A stretch of 64,000 nucleotides of DNA from Shewanella sp. MTB7 (GTDB lineage Bacteria; Pseudomonadota; Gammaproteobacteria; Enterobacterales; Shewanellaceae): the NCBI RefSeq assembly GCF_027571385.1, contig NZ_CP085636.1, forward strand, positions 4,530,001-4,594,000, in the 5' to 3' direction. A program made the translations under genes and the position numbers. The first letter of the stretch is position 1. Every line of letters starts with the position of its first letter. Below, piece by piece: positions 1 through 9,899 of the stretch. The notes below the pieces were generated by a model. The model did not search any database. It saw nothing but the letters and a program-made list of their open reading frames with translations, and was not told where the DNA came from.

Positions 1-62
1 TTTTTATGCCAAAAACTTGCCTTCATACAGCCTCCATTAATACTTCAATTTAGTATCAGCAG

Positions 63-78
63 TTCAAGTCGACTTTAA
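63..78. promoter_or_regulatory. possible MerR-type operator (imperfect dyad)
   Basis: The sequence TTCAAGTCGACTTTAA is an inverted repeat of two 7-bp arms with one mismatch, about 40 bp before the start of the MerR-type gene. MerR-family proteins bind short dyads of this kind between the -35 and -10 boxes of their target promoters, often their own. I could not place a convincing long-spacer promoter around it, so the assignment is tentative. Confidence 0.3.
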
Positions 79-115
79 ATCAAGAGGCCATTACTCTCGA
101 ATAAAGGAGAAAAGT

Positions 116-526
116 ATGGATATTGGAAAAGTGGCTAAAATCTCTGGGCTACCCGCCTCAACGTTAAGGTTTTATGAAGAGAAAGGCCTGATTCGTGCCA
201 GCGGTAGAAATGGATTGCGAAGAGTTTATCACTCAAGTGTTATAGAACGGCTCGCATTAATATCTTTAGGGCAAAATGCGGGTTTCTCACTCGAAGAGAT
301 AGGCGAGATGTTTACCTCTGAAGGGCCGACAATTAATCGAAGCCAACTGTTAACGAAGGCGGATGAGTTAGATAAAAAGATTGAAGACTTGATCGCCATG
401 CGTGAAGGCCTGCGTCACGCTGCTGCTTGCAAATTTCCCAACCAATTAGACTGTCCCAAATTTCTTCGTATTCTGCGCATTGCGGGTAAAAACCGTTCGA
501 GACAATCAAATATATTAAAGAGGTAA
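116..526 (+). CDS. MerR-family transcriptional regulator
   Basis: A 136-residue DNA-binding regulator. Residues 1-70 form the MerR winged helix-turn-helix, starting with DIGKVAKISGLPASTLRFYEEKGLI. A coiled-coil dimerisation helix follows at about 75-105. The C-terminus carries two cysteines in the arrangement AACKFP...LDCPKF, a pattern common in MerR proteins of the redox or metal responsive kind, but the signal cannot be named from this. The start is supported by AGGAG six bases upstream. It stands alone and points toward the oxidoreductase operon 420 bp downstream, which it might control, although nothing in the sequence proves this. Confidence 0.85.
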   Translation: MDIGKVAKISGLPASTLRFYEEKGLIRASGRNGLRRVYHSSVIERLALISLGQNAGFSLEEIGEMFTSEGPTINRSQLLTKADELDKKIEDLIAMREGLRHAAACKFPNQLDCPKFLRILRIAGKNRSRQSNILKR

Positions 527-948
527 CAACATAAAGCGACATGGAAAATCATCAATGCTTCTATCCGCTTTATTAGAGGAATATGAAGCCTTATTAGAAT
601 ATTTAGGCATAGCTGTGGCTCTCAGAGCGACTATCAAAATGATTCTTTGGGTGATAATGCTATCATTATGATTCTAGAGGGTTTTAATTACACATTAGTT
701 GGTAGTATTTCGAAAAACTCTCGTTTTTTTTGTGACGTCCCCCTCGTTTTCATCCTCAAAAATTGATGTAGTATCGAAGTATACCTCTTTTTGTATACCT
801 GCATTTTAGGTATTTCTACCAACATTAGGCCTGAGCTAAGCGACGTCTTTTTTATTAGCGCCATCGGCGCTTTATGCAGATCAAATAGATAATTGATCAC
901 ATATGGTAGACGACTGAACTAGCCTAATAAACTTAGGAACGTCATGCA
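527..948. other. intergenic stretch, no supported gene
   Basis: This 422-bp stretch lies between the MerR gene and the large oxidoreductase. The only open frame of note is a 38-codon frame at 555-671 without a ribosome binding site. No terminator with a clear T-run and no RNA gene was recognised. The region must hold the promoter of the downstream operon, but I cannot point to its boxes. Confidence 0.5.
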
Positions 949-3900
949 ATGTCTTCATCTGAGCAAAAGATCTGTAACAATAACAAACAAGAATGCACCT
1001 CTACACAATACCCAGGTTTAGATACCGTCATCCATGGAAATGGCGCGGTAGCCCACGTAATGAATTATGTTTGTGGCGGTGTGATTGGCTACCCCATTAC
1101 ACCATCGACAGAAATATCGGAAATCTATGAAGAGTTCCGCGCCCAAGGTGGTTGTAACCTTTGGGATCAACACCCTTTCTTCTTCGAGCCAGAAGGTGAG
1201 CACTCTGCACAAAGTGGTGCATTGGCCGCAGCCTTGACAGGGGGTAAGTACATCTCTAACGCTTCATCAAGCCAAGGTATTCTCTACGCATTAGAGTCCC
1301 ACTATGTCACTGTTGGTAAGAAAACCGCAGGATTTGTGCTACATGTTGCAGCCCGCTCGGTTTCTCGCCACTCGCTAAACGTGATGGCAGGTCATGATGA
1401 TGTTTACGCTCTACTTTCAGCAGGCTACACCACACTATTTGCCAGTAACGCCCAAGAAGCGGCTGATATGGCGGCTATCTCCTATAAAGTGAGCGCACAA
1501 TCGCTTATCCCTGTGGCGAATGTTATGGATGGCTTTGCCACCAGCCACATTCAAAGCAAGGTACAACTTCCTGAGCCTGAGCTACTTAAGCACTTTCTTG
1601 GCAATCCAAGCGATCGCATTCCAGCCCCCACAGAAGCCCAACGCCTACTTTATGGTGCCAAGGGACGAGTATGGCAGCTAGGCCTCTTTATCGAGCAGAA
1701 CCAAGATGAGTTCTGGCCAGAGAAGCTCACAGAACTGCAAGCGTACCTTGAACAGCACAGTGAGCAAGTCGAGATTGACAGCAGCGGCGAGCTAATTGGA
1801 GCAACAAAAGAGTGGGTTCCAACTGAGCTGAAAAACAAGTGGCGCCGCGCCTGGTTGAATGCCTATGAGAAAGACACTCGCCAACGCGTGCCGGCACTGG
1901 TTGATACCCACAACCCAGGATTAACCGGTGGCGTGCAAAACCAGCCTGATTATCAAGCGGGCATTGTCGACCATCACACTCACTTTTTAAGCGATGTACC
2001 CCAGTTTATCGAACAAGCTATGACTGAATACGCCGCGCTTTCAGGCCGTCACTATGAGCCAGTTATGGGCTTTATGTGTGAAGATGCCGAGCACGTCGTC
2101 ATCGGGCTAGGCTCAGTCACCGATGACGCCGAAGCCGTTGCTAGTTACCTGCGCGGCCAAGGTAAAAAAGTCGGTGTACTCTCTATTAAGCAGCTCTATC
2201 CATTCCCTGAAGCAAAACTCATTGAAAAGCTTGTGGGCAAAAAATCGGTTACTGTGCTTGAGCGCTGTGATGAAACAAGATTGACTGCCAGCGTGTCACG
2301 CTCACTCATGAAAGCCGCTGAAAACGCCGACCAAGTACGTCACCCTGGTATTATGCCGCTGAAAAAGTTACCTCAACTAAGCACTGGTATCTTCGGCCTA
2401 GGTGGCCACGATCTGCAGCCATCTCACCTTATTGCTGTATTTGATAACATGTACGCCAAGGCGCCCAAGCCGTTTTTCTATGTGGGTACCACCTTCTTCG
2501 ATAAAGAGGCTACAGGTGAATTAGAGCGGGTACAAAACCGCCTTCGTCAAGCTTATCCAGGCACAGAGCTGATGGCATTAGAGGTGGGTGAAAATCCAAA
2601 TCTTCTTCCCGACAGCGCCATACGTATCCGTTTCCACTCTGTCGGTGGTTACGGCACTATTGCCACGGGTAAACTGCTTACCGATATTCTCTCTGGCGCA
2701 CTGGGCTTACACTCTAAGTCGATGCCTAAATATGGTTCAGAAAAAAGTGGCGCCCCGACTAACTTTTTTATCACTTTATCACCGGATCCAATCAAGCTAA
2801 CCAACGCCGAGCTACAGCAGGTTGAAGTGGTATTGTCACCGGATCATAAGGTGTTTATGCATACCAATCCGCTATCTGGTCTGCAAAAAAATGGTACCTT
2901 TATTCTACAAACCCAGCACAGCCCTGAGCAGGTATGGCAGGAGATCCCTGCCAGTGCCCGTCTGTATATTCGTGACAACAACATCCACTTCTACATTGTC
3001 GATGCGTTTGAGGTAGCACGTAAGCACGCGCCGACACCGGATCTCGAGATCCGCATGATGGGGATCGCCTTTATTGGCGCGTTATCGGGTCATGCGGATC
3101 AGGTCACTGGCGACACTGACCCTAAGCAGATGCTTGAGCGTATCGAGAAACAGATCAACAAGAAATTTGGCGCTAAAGGAGAGAAGATTGTTGCCGGTAA
3201 CATGGCGGTGATCAATGATGGTATCGAAGCGACTCAAGCGGTTAACTATGCTGATTTTAGTGATGATATCCCAGCGGCACCTGCAAGTTCATGTAGCAAA
3301 AAACAGTCTCAAAGTCAGGCAAGCTGTGGTCTGTTCGATCAAAGCTATTTCAATAATATCGCGGGTCAAAAATATATCGACGGCACTATCGGTGATGCAC
3401 CAGTGATCCCAGGATCTGGTATGTTTATCCCGCCTTCGAGCGCGATCACCAAAGATAAAGGACTGTTTCGCCTCAACGTGCCTAAGTTTAATCCGGACGC
3501 CTGTACTGGTTGTATGGAATGTACTATCGCCTGCCCCGATGGCGCGATCCCCAACGGAATTTACGAGTTACACGATCTACTCAGCTATGCCCTCAACAAG
3601 CTTGAGATCCCACCTGTTCAGCTAGAGCAGACTAAATCTCAGTTACAGCCCATTTGCGATGGTATTCGTCATAGCTATCGTAACCTTGCTAAAGGTGAGA
3701 CACCCTCGCTGCCGCAAATCGTGGCACGGGTGGTCGATAAAATGGCCTTTACCGGTCCAGCAATGAAGCATATCGCCAGTATGTGCGTGGTACTTGAAAC
3801 CATCCCTATGAGCTTTACTAAGCCATTTTTCGACGCGATGGAAAATGATATTTCAGGTTCAGGCGGGTTATTTAGTCTGGCGGTAGATCCAAGCAAGTGT

Positions 3901-5994
3901 ACAGGCTGTATGGAATGTGTCGATGTTTGTGGTCCTAAGGCCCTTGAAAAATCGCGCCAAACCACTGAACTTAGCAATGAGATCCAACAACATTTCGATA
4001 CCTTGGCCGAGCTACCCAATACGCCTATTCGGTTCCTTGAACAAGCCACCAAAAATCCAGGTGAAGCTAAGCGCCTACTACTGGATCGCAACAACTACTA
4101 CGCCATGAGCTCAGGCCATGGTGCCTGTCGTGGTTGTGGTGAGGTCACTGCACTTAGACTCGTGACTTCGATTAACCGTGCCCTACAGCAACAGCGCTAC
4201 AAGGCACATATAACTCAACTAGAGGAATTAATCGAGCAGCTAGAAACTAAGCAGGTTTGCCTTCTTGACGAAAACCTTTCAGATAGCAGCGATCCACAGC
4301 GCTTAGCCCGTATCAAACAAACCATTGCTCTGCTAGATAAGCGATTATATCTATTTGAGCAAGGTCCAACGGGCAAGGGGCCATCGGATGCATTGATCGC
4401 TAACGCCACAGGTTGTAGTAGTGTTTATGCGTCGACCTTCCCATCGAATCCATATCAAGATCCTTGGATAAACAGCCTATTCCAAGATACGCCAGCTATC
4501 GCAAAAGGCTTGTTCGAAGGGGAAGTGGTCAACCAACTGGCACAAATTAAAGCGGTTCGAAGTGCCAAGCTAGATATTAATGACCAATACGATCCACAGG
4601 TGCACGATAAGCAGCTTCGCTACCTTGAGTGGACAGGTCTTAGTGACAGCGAGCTTGCGCTACTGCCCACAGTATTTAGCATCGGGGGCGATGGTGCCAC
4701 CTACGATATCGGTTTTGGTGCCTTATCCCGCCTACTGACTACATCGACGCCAGTTAAAGTACTGGTACTTAACACGGGCAGTTACTCTAATACTGGGGGT
4801 CAGGCTTCAACCTCAAGCTTCACCGGACAGGACTCAGACTTGAGCCGTGTTGGTCAGGCGCACAGTGGTAAGCAGGAGGTGCGTAAAGAGCTAGGTATTA
4901 TTGCGAGTTTCCACCCTAAGGTGATGGTGATTCAAACCTCTACTGCACTACAAGGCCACTTTATGTCGAGCCTGATAGAGTATATTAACTATCAAGATGC
5001 CCCTGCACTGCTTGATGTTTACACCCCATGTATGGGTGAGCATGGTATCGCCGATGATGCCAGCACTCGTCACTCTCGCTTAGCCGTTGAGAGCCGTATG
5101 AACCCTGTGTTTATCCACGATCCACGCAAGGGTGAAACCTTAGCCGAGCGCTTCTCGCTGGACGGAAACCCTGAAGGCGATCAAGACTGGGCAACCCAGA
5201 CCATCACTTATGTCGATAACGACGGTATGACCCAACTTAAGCAAATGCCATTTACCCCCGCCGACTTTGCCCTATTTGAGGGACGTTTCAAGAAGCAGTT
5301 TAAGGCCGTCAGTGCCAATGATGATGTCATCGAAGTGGCTGAGTACCTCAAGCTAAGCAAAACTGAACGCGCGGGTAAAACCCCGGTGATCTGGACAACA
5401 GATAAGCAGCAACACCTTATCCAGCTGGGTATCGTCGATTCTCTTGTCGCCCTTTGTGAAGAGCGCCTGCGTAACTGGAGGATGCTGCAATACCTAAGTG
5501 GTCAGCATATGAAGCAAGTTGAGCTTAGCTACCAACAGCAACTTAAGCAGTGGCGTCAGCGCTACGAGCAAGCGATGGAAGACAAAGAGCTCACTATCGA
5601 CAACATGGCCAATGGCCTCGCTGAACTTGCGATGGCGGCAGGATCTTTTGCCTCTAACAATCTTGATCCTAAGAGTCGTATTGCGGTGACTCAGATAGAT
5701 AACAGCACAAGTACAGCACAAGCTGCAGCTGGCAATCTGCCTATTGTGGTGATCAACGAAGATGAAAAAGCTGACTGTAACGATTGCAAGTCTTGCTACC
5801 AACAGGTGGGCGAACTGTTCCAAAAAACCACCATTATTCATAACGGTGAAGCTAAAGTAGTTGCTCAGGTGATCCCTGGTGCTGTCGACAGTGTCACGCT
5901 AACGGATGATCTAGTTCGCCGAGCGGCCCGAATAGTCGATGAATGCGACGCTGAGATCATCCACTTTAACGCACCAGCTAAGGTAGGAGCATAG
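949..5994 (+). CDS. pyruvate/2-oxoacid:ferredoxin oxidoreductase, single-chain fusion
   Basis: A 1681-residue thiamine-pyrophosphate iron-sulfur enzyme of the NifJ/PFOR type, expected to decarboxylate pyruvate or another 2-oxoacid to the acyl-CoA in the cytoplasm and pass on two electrons. Domains in order: PFOR domain I (about 20-230, with YPITPS and HVAARS), domain II (about 370-500), the gamma domain (about 550-770), a two-[4Fe-4S] ferredoxin domain with Cys852/855/858/862 and Cys984/987/990/994, and the TPP-binding beta part (about 1045-1460, with CRGCGE at 1060, ATGCSS at 1154, GGDGATYDIGFG at 1246 and NTGSYSNTGGQ at 1275). A C-terminal extension ends in a one-cluster ferredoxin-like cysteine set, Cys1610/1613/1616 and Cys1666. 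NifJ proteins are usually near 1200 residues, so this one is about 480 longer. It is the first gene of a two-gene operon; the next starts 2 nt after its stop. Substrate specificity cannot be read from sequence. Confidence 0.9.
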   Translation: MSSSEQKICNNNKQECTSTQYPGLDTVIHGNGAVAHVMNYVCGGVIGYPITPSTEISEIYEEFRAQGGCNLWDQHPFFFEPEGEHSAQSGALAAALTGGKYISNASSSQGILYALESHYVTVGKKTAGFVLHVAARSVSRHSLNVMAGHDDVYALLSAGYTTLFASNAQEAADMAAISYKVSAQSLIPVANVMDGFATSHIQSKVQLPEPELLKHFLGNPSDRIPAPTEAQRLLYGAKGRVWQLGLFIEQNQDEFWPEKLTELQAYLEQHSEQVEIDSSGELIGATKEWVPTELKNKWRRAWLNAYEKDTRQRVPALVDTHNPGLTGGVQNQPDYQAGIVDHHTHFLSDVPQFIEQAMTEYAALSGRHYEPVMGFMCEDAEHVVIGLGSVTDDAEAVASYLRGQGKKVGVLSIKQLYPFPEAKLIEKLVGKKSVTVLERCDETRLTASVSRSLMKAAENADQVRHPGIMPLKKLPQLSTGIFGLGGHDLQPSHLIAVFDNMYAKAPKPFFYVGTTFFDKEATGELERVQNRLRQAYPGTELMALEVGENPNLLPDSAIRIRFHSVGGYGTIATGKLLTDILSGALGLHSKSMPKYGSEKSGAPTNFFITLSPDPIKLTNAELQQVEVVLSPDHKVFMHTNPLSGLQKNGTFILQTQHSPEQVWQEIPASARLYIRDNNIHFYIVDAFEVARKHAPTPDLEIRMMGIAFIGALSGHADQVTGDTDPKQMLERIEKQINKKFGAKGEKIVAGNMAVINDGIEATQAVNYADFSDDIPAAPASSCSKKQSQSQASCGLFDQSYFNNIAGQKYIDGTIGDAPVIPGSGMFIPPSSAITKDKGLFRLNVPKFNPDACTGCMECTIACPDGAIPNGIYELHDLLSYALNKLEIPPVQLEQTKSQLQPICDGIRHSYRNLAKGETPSLPQIVARVVDKMAFTGPAMKHIASMCVVLETIPMSFTKPFFDAMENDISGSGGLFSLAVDPSKCTGCMECVDVCGPKALEKSRQTTELSNEIQQHFDTLAELPNTPIRFLEQATKNPGEAKRLLLDRNNYYAMSSGHGACRGCGEVTALRLVTSINRALQQQRYKAHITQLEELIEQLETKQVCLLDENLSDSSDPQRLARIKQTIALLDKRLYLFEQGPTGKGPSDALIANATGCSSVYASTFPSNPYQDPWINSLFQDTPAIAKGLFEGEVVNQLAQIKAVRSAKLDINDQYDPQVHDKQLRYLEWTGLSDSELALLPTVFSIGGDGATYDIGFGALSRLLTTSTPVKVLVLNTGSYSNTGGQASTSSFTGQDSDLSRVGQAHSGKQEVRKELGIIASFHPKVMVIQTSTALQGHFMSSLIEYINYQDAPALLDVYTPCMGEHGIADDASTRHSRLAVESRMNPVFIHDPRKGETLAERFSLDGNPEGDQDWATQTITYVDNDGMTQLKQMPFTPADFALFEGRFKKQFKAVSANDDVIEVAEYLKLSKTERAGKTPVIWTTDKQQHLIQLGIVDSLVALCEERLRNWRMLQYLSGQHMKQVELSYQQQLKQWRQRYEQAMEDKELTIDNMANGLAELAMAAGSFASNNLDPKSRIAVTQIDNSTSTAQAAAGNLPIVVINEDEKADCNDCKSCYQQVGELFQKTTIIHNGEAKVVAQVIPGAVDSVTLTDDLVRRAARIVDECDAEIIHFNAPAKVGA

Positions 5995-5996
5995 TT

Positions 5997-8768
5997 ATGA
6001 CGGTTTCTTTATCTCAGCCCCAGCGCGACTTGCTGATGCTACGAATGGAGCAAGATCCCAAGCACTTCCAGCAGATGGTGATTGACGACAGCATGCAAGT
6101 CATTCGTCAAACCCTGAAAAATGGCAAACTTAACGCTGAATTTACCAGCAAGCTATGGGAGTTACTGCTAGAAGACAACGATCTTAGTGTCGCACTGCAG
6201 CGCTACTTGTGGCGCATTCCACTCAAACAGAAACGCGCCTTTGTTCTTGGGTTAGATCAGCACTTAAGTGATCGCTACCCCATGTTCAAAGGGCTATCAG
6301 AGGGCTGGCCGGGTAAAAACAATATTCCGCCCTATGTTCGCCCAGCCGAGGAGCGTCGCCGCGATTTCGACTTAGTCACCCAAGGTTACCTTGGCTATAT
6401 GGGGCTAGGTTATAGCTTGCGGGAAGTCGAAATGTTTGTCTGGCTGGAGGTGATCCGCGACAAACAGTGTGAAGACCGACCCTGTGAAATTGGTGTGCCC
6501 GTCTGTAACGACAAAGGTGAAACGCAGGCCGAAAATGATGGTGGTTGCCCGGTTAAGATCCATATCCCTGAGGTATTAAACCTCATGGCCGAAGGCAAGC
6601 TCAGAGCCGCATTTGATCTGATCCGCGAAGCCAACCCACTGCCAAATATGACGGGGCGAGTCTGTCCCCAAGAGCTGCAGTGTCAAGGGGTATGTACCCA
6701 TAATGAGTGTCCGATTGAAATTGGTCAACTCGAGTGGTTCCTGCCTCAACGTGAGCGTGAACTAGGCACTGATCTCCCTAAAGAGTGTGTCGTTAATCCC
6801 TGGGTTGCGGCAAATAAGCCACCCATCGCCATCATAGGTTCAGGCCCATCGGGACTGATCAACGCCTACCTGCTGGCCAATGAAGGGTATCCGGTCACGG
6901 TATTTGAAGCCTTCCACGCCTTAGGTGGGGTGCTGCGCTACGGTATTCCTGAGTTCCGTCTGCCCAACCAGCTGATCGATGATGTTGTCGCCAAAATTAA
7001 AGCCCTTGGCGGCCGCTTTGTGACTAACTATATCGCGGGTAAAACTGCAACCTTTGCCGATCTAAAACGTGCTGGTTTTACCCGGGTGTTTGTCGGTACG
7101 GGAGCTGGCCTACCGCGTTTTATGAATGTGCCCGGTGAGCACCTCAATAACATCATGTCGGCTAACGAGTTCTTAACTCGCGTCAACTTAATGCAGGCCC
7201 ACAAAGAGGATTACGAGACGCCGCTGCCTGATGTGTACGGTAAAGAGGTGGTGGTTATTGGGGGTGGTAATACCGCCATGGATGCTGCACGTACTGCGTG
7301 TCGTCTAGGCGCAAACGTCACCATCGTCTATCGTCGCACCAAAGATGAGATGCCAGCCCGGGTCGAGGAGCTTCATCACGCACTTGAGGAGGGCATAATA
7401 GTTAAAGAGCTCTGCTCACCGAGTGAATTCCATGGCGATAGCCACCATGTACTTGCCAGTGCAACGCTCGACTTGATGTCATTGGGTGAGCCCGACGCTT
7501 CGGGCCGTCGTCGCCCACAGCGTACTGGTGAAACTGAGAGAATGAAGATCGACCTTGCCATTATGGCACTAGGTAACGATTCAAACCCTATCGTTAAAGA
7601 TGCCGAGCCACGGCTTGAAACCTCTAAGTGGGGCACGTTAGTGGTCAAGAAGGGCTCGCAAGAGACCTCACTTAAGGGGATTTACAGCGGCGGTGATGCG
7701 ACTCGTGGTGGTTCGACAGCAATTAAAGCCGCCGGAGATGGACAAGCCGCTGCGAAAGAGATCATCAACAGCTTGGATTTCAATCCTAAAGAGATCCAAA
7801 CTATGGTTGCTGCGGCCAAAGCCTATACCGATATTGGTCAAATGCCCTCTAAGATAGTCGGTCGTCGTCAGCTAACCGAGGAGATTGTTGAGTTCACTAT
7901 CAATGCGCCCTTTATTGCGCGCTCAGCCAAAGCGGGACAGTTTGTGCGGGTACTCGCCACCGAGAAAGGCGAGCTTATCCCGCTGACTCTTGCCGATTGG
8001 GACGCGGAAAAAGGCACCATCGACCTCGTTATTCAAGGTCTAGGTAGCAGCTCAAATCTTATCAATCAGATGCAAGAAGGCGACTGCTTTACCGCTATCG
8101 CTGGCCCACTGGGTCAACCTAGTCATGTACAGCCACATGATGGAAAGCGAGTCGTATTTGCCGCAGGTGGCGTAGGTCTACCCGCAGTACACCCCATCAT
8201 GCGCGCTCACTTAGAAATAGGTAACAAGGTCACCTTGATCTCCGGTTTTAGAGGCAGCGAGCAACGCTTCTGGACTGATGAGGGCGATAAGGTCGAGGTA
8301 TTGCGTGATAAATACCCAGATCAGTTAGCGGTGATCTACGCTAGTAACGATGGCAGCTTTGGTATCAAAGGCTTCGTGACGACTCCCCTTGAAACTATGT
8401 TGGAGCAACATAAGCAGCTGAGTGAAGGTGACAATGAGTCGATTTCTGGGCTAATCCCAGAGCTAATTGCAGAGGTCATCACCATCGGTCCACCTATGAT
8501 GATGCGCGCAGTCAGCGATCAGACTTTGGGCTACAAGGTTCCCTGTGTCGCGAGCTTAAACGCCATCATGGTTGATGCTACCGGTATGTGCGGCGCTTGT
8601 ATGGTGCCAGTGATGGAAAATGGCAAGTTGGTGCGAAAGCACGCCTGTATCGATGGCCCTGAAATTGATAGTCACACCATCGACTGGGATAAGTTGCTCC
8701 CTCGGTTTAATCAATTTAAAACCCAAGAGCGGCGCAGCCAGATAAAACATAAATTTATCGAAGAGTAG
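5997..8768 (+). CDS. GltD/NfnB-like flavoprotein fused to an NfnA-like ferredoxin-NADP reductase
   Basis: A 923-residue flavo-iron-sulfur protein. After about 130 unassigned residues comes a GltD-type cysteine-rich domain (about 150-255, RVCPQELQCQGVC), an FAD dinucleotide fold with Gly281-x-Gly283-x-x-Gly286, and an NAD(P) fold with the glycine-rich turn at 422-424. From about 615 a ferredoxin-NADP reductase module follows, ending in Cys865, Cys868 and Cys884 with Asp860 just before. Three cysteines plus an aspartate is the known ligand set of the [2Fe-2S] cluster in NfnA. The chain therefore joins NfnB-like and NfnA-like halves in one protein. With AGGAG about 8 nt before its ATG, it is translated right behind the 2-oxoacid oxidoreductase, so its likely job is moving electrons between that enzyme and NAD(P)(H). 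Bifurcation is possible but unproven. Confidence 0.85.
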   Translation: MTVSLSQPQRDLLMLRMEQDPKHFQQMVIDDSMQVIRQTLKNGKLNAEFTSKLWELLLEDNDLSVALQRYLWRIPLKQKRAFVLGLDQHLSDRYPMFKGLSEGWPGKNNIPPYVRPAEERRRDFDLVTQGYLGYMGLGYSLREVEMFVWLEVIRDKQCEDRPCEIGVPVCNDKGETQAENDGGCPVKIHIPEVLNLMAEGKLRAAFDLIREANPLPNMTGRVCPQELQCQGVCTHNECPIEIGQLEWFLPQRERELGTDLPKECVVNPWVAANKPPIAIIGSGPSGLINAYLLANEGYPVTVFEAFHALGGVLRYGIPEFRLPNQLIDDVVAKIKALGGRFVTNYIAGKTATFADLKRAGFTRVFVGTGAGLPRFMNVPGEHLNNIMSANEFLTRVNLMQAHKEDYETPLPDVYGKEVVVIGGGNTAMDAARTACRLGANVTIVYRRTKDEMPARVEELHHALEEGIIVKELCSPSEFHGDSHHVLASATLDLMSLGEPDASGRRRPQRTGETERMKIDLAIMALGNDSNPIVKDAEPRLETSKWGTLVVKKGSQETSLKGIYSGGDATRGGSTAIKAAGDGQAAAKEIINSLDFNPKEIQTMVAAAKAYTDIGQMPSKIVGRRQLTEEIVEFTINAPFIARSAKAGQFVRVLATEKGELIPLTLADWDAEKGTIDLVIQGLGSSSNLINQMQEGDCFTAIAGPLGQPSHVQPHDGKRVVFAAGGVGLPAVHPIMRAHLEIGNKVTLISGFRGSEQRFWTDEGDKVEVLRDKYPDQLAVIYASNDGSFGIKGFVTTPLETMLEQHKQLSEGDNESISGLIPELIAEVITIGPPMMMRAVSDQTLGYKVPCVASLNAIMVDATGMCGACMVPVMENGKLVRKHACIDGPEIDSHTIDWDKLLPRFNQFKTQERRSQIKHKFIEE

Positions 8769-8794
8769 TAGGAATTAATCAGTCTAGTTTACAC

Positions 8795-8822
8795 AACGGC
8801 TCTCTTTAATAGAGGGCCGTTT
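8795..8822 (+). terminator. hairpin after the oxidoreductase operon
   Basis: Arms AACGGC and GCCGTT, with CTCT/AGAG inside, form a stem 27 nt after the stop codon, followed by TTTAATT. It fits an intrinsic terminator with a short T-tract. Confidence 0.6.
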
Positions 8823-8843
8823 AATTGAGACCTGTAGCAGTAA

Positions 8844-9167
8844 TTAACTAAACATTCCCATGACTAGGATTTCAGCCCCTATAGTTGTTATCAAATAAAT
8901 AGCAGAAAGACTTGCTGCTCGTCGCTTGCTCCAATCAAATGCGTTCTTTGACATAAAAAAGACAATCACGATTCCAGCAATCAAAGCTATCAATAAAAAC
9001 AGTTCATTTAAACTAAAAATAGCTATCGCCATATTGGCTAAAAAAATAACGATCGCAGGGACTAGAACCAACATAAACACTAAGCCAAAATCAACAACAT
9101 CTCGATCTTTATGCATGAGTTTGATAGCACTGAACATAACTGTCGTTGTAATTAATAACGAAATCAA
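8844..9167 (-). CDS. small integral membrane protein of unknown function
   Basis: A 107-residue, very hydrophobic protein with three to four predicted transmembrane stretches (about 1-16, 27-50, 53-70 and 85-106) and one polar loop (NAFDWSKRR). It starts at TTG, which is supported by AGGAG seven bases upstream on this strand. I do not recognise the family. It runs toward the oxidoreductase operon and ends 76 bp from it. The opposite strand is also open here, but that frame has no ribosome binding site and a composition expected of the complement of a membrane protein. Confidence 0.65.
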   Translation of the reverse strand: MISLLITTTVMFSAIKLMHKDRDVVDFGLVFMLVLVPAIVIFLANMAIAIFSLNELFLLIALIAGIVIVFFMSKNAFDWSKRRAASLSAIYLITTIGAEILVMGMFS

Positions 9168-9268
9168 ATCTTTCTCCTAAGATAAATAATTAGTTTATTT
9201 TTCACTCACAACCACGTCAAAAAGATCAAAGTAGAGATGATGCTATCAACTCAAATTGCAGTTGCTGT

Positions 9269-9634
9269 TTATATCCAAATATCGGTTTCTGCTGTGAGAA
9301 CTCCCCCCGCATCCCCCGTATTAATAACCCCTTTGGGCTCAATAAGAAGAACCTGACATATGCCCTTTGCAAAAGGCTTGTGTTCAACACCTTTGGGGAT
9401 GACAAACATTTCACCATCGGTGAGAGTCACGATCCCATCCCTAAATTCAATGTCTAATGTGCCATCTATGACCATGAAAACCTCATCCGTATCTTGATGA
9501 GAATGCCATACAAACTCCCCCTCTCCCTTCGCCAATTTAAATTGATAGTCATTCATCTCTGCTATTACTCGGGGAGACCAGAGATCCTCAAATTTAGAGA
9601 ACTTATCTTTCAAATTTATTGCACTATATTTCAT
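9269..9634 (-). CDS. cupin-domain protein
   Basis: A 121-residue single-domain cupin. The first cupin motif is visible as [21 protein letters not shown] and the second as [16 protein letters not shown], supplying His and Glu residues typical of a metal site in the beta-barrel. Such small cupins act as isomerases, dioxygenases or ligand-binding proteins, and the substrate here is unknown. It lies 101 bp upstream of the small membrane protein gene on the same strand, so the two could be co-transcribed. A weak GAG lies upstream of the ATG. Confidence 0.8.
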   Translation of the reverse strand: MKYSAINLKDKFSKFEDLWSPRVIAEMNDYQFKLAKGEGEFVWHSHQDTDEVFMVIDGTLDIEFRDGIVTLTDGEMFVIPKGVEHKPFAKGICQVLLIEPKGVINTGDAGGVLTAETDIWI

Positions 9635-9899
9635 GATTATCTCGGTTGCTGCAGCTTGCTCATAAAACTATCACTACTAACAAACAGCTGCAAATTGATT
9701 GTTTTTTATTCTCAACAAGAAAGTTCAGAGTGACTATAAAAAGAAAAATATTGAACCATCCATTATTAATCAATAACATATAGAGTCTTTAGCAAGCATT
9801 CAACGATCTATAAAGTATCGACTATTTATCTGAAATCCAAACATAAAAAGTGCCAAACGGATGTCTGATTATAGAGTCGGTAGGTGACTTGTAGAGTTA

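Noticed and set aside
688..900. 70-codon minus-strand frame in front of the oxidoreductase operon
   Set aside because: No ribosome binding site, no recognisable composition or domain, and it would overlap the operon's promoter region.
949..8768. Glutamate synthase operon
   Set aside because: The second protein has a GltD-like part, but the first is clearly a TPP-dependent 2-oxoacid oxidoreductase, not GltB, and the NfnA-like half is not found in glutamate synthase.
8926..9180. 84-codon plus-strand frame
   Set aside because: It is the complement of the minus-strand membrane protein, which has a proper AGGAG and a protein-like pattern of hydrophobic helices; the plus frame has neither.
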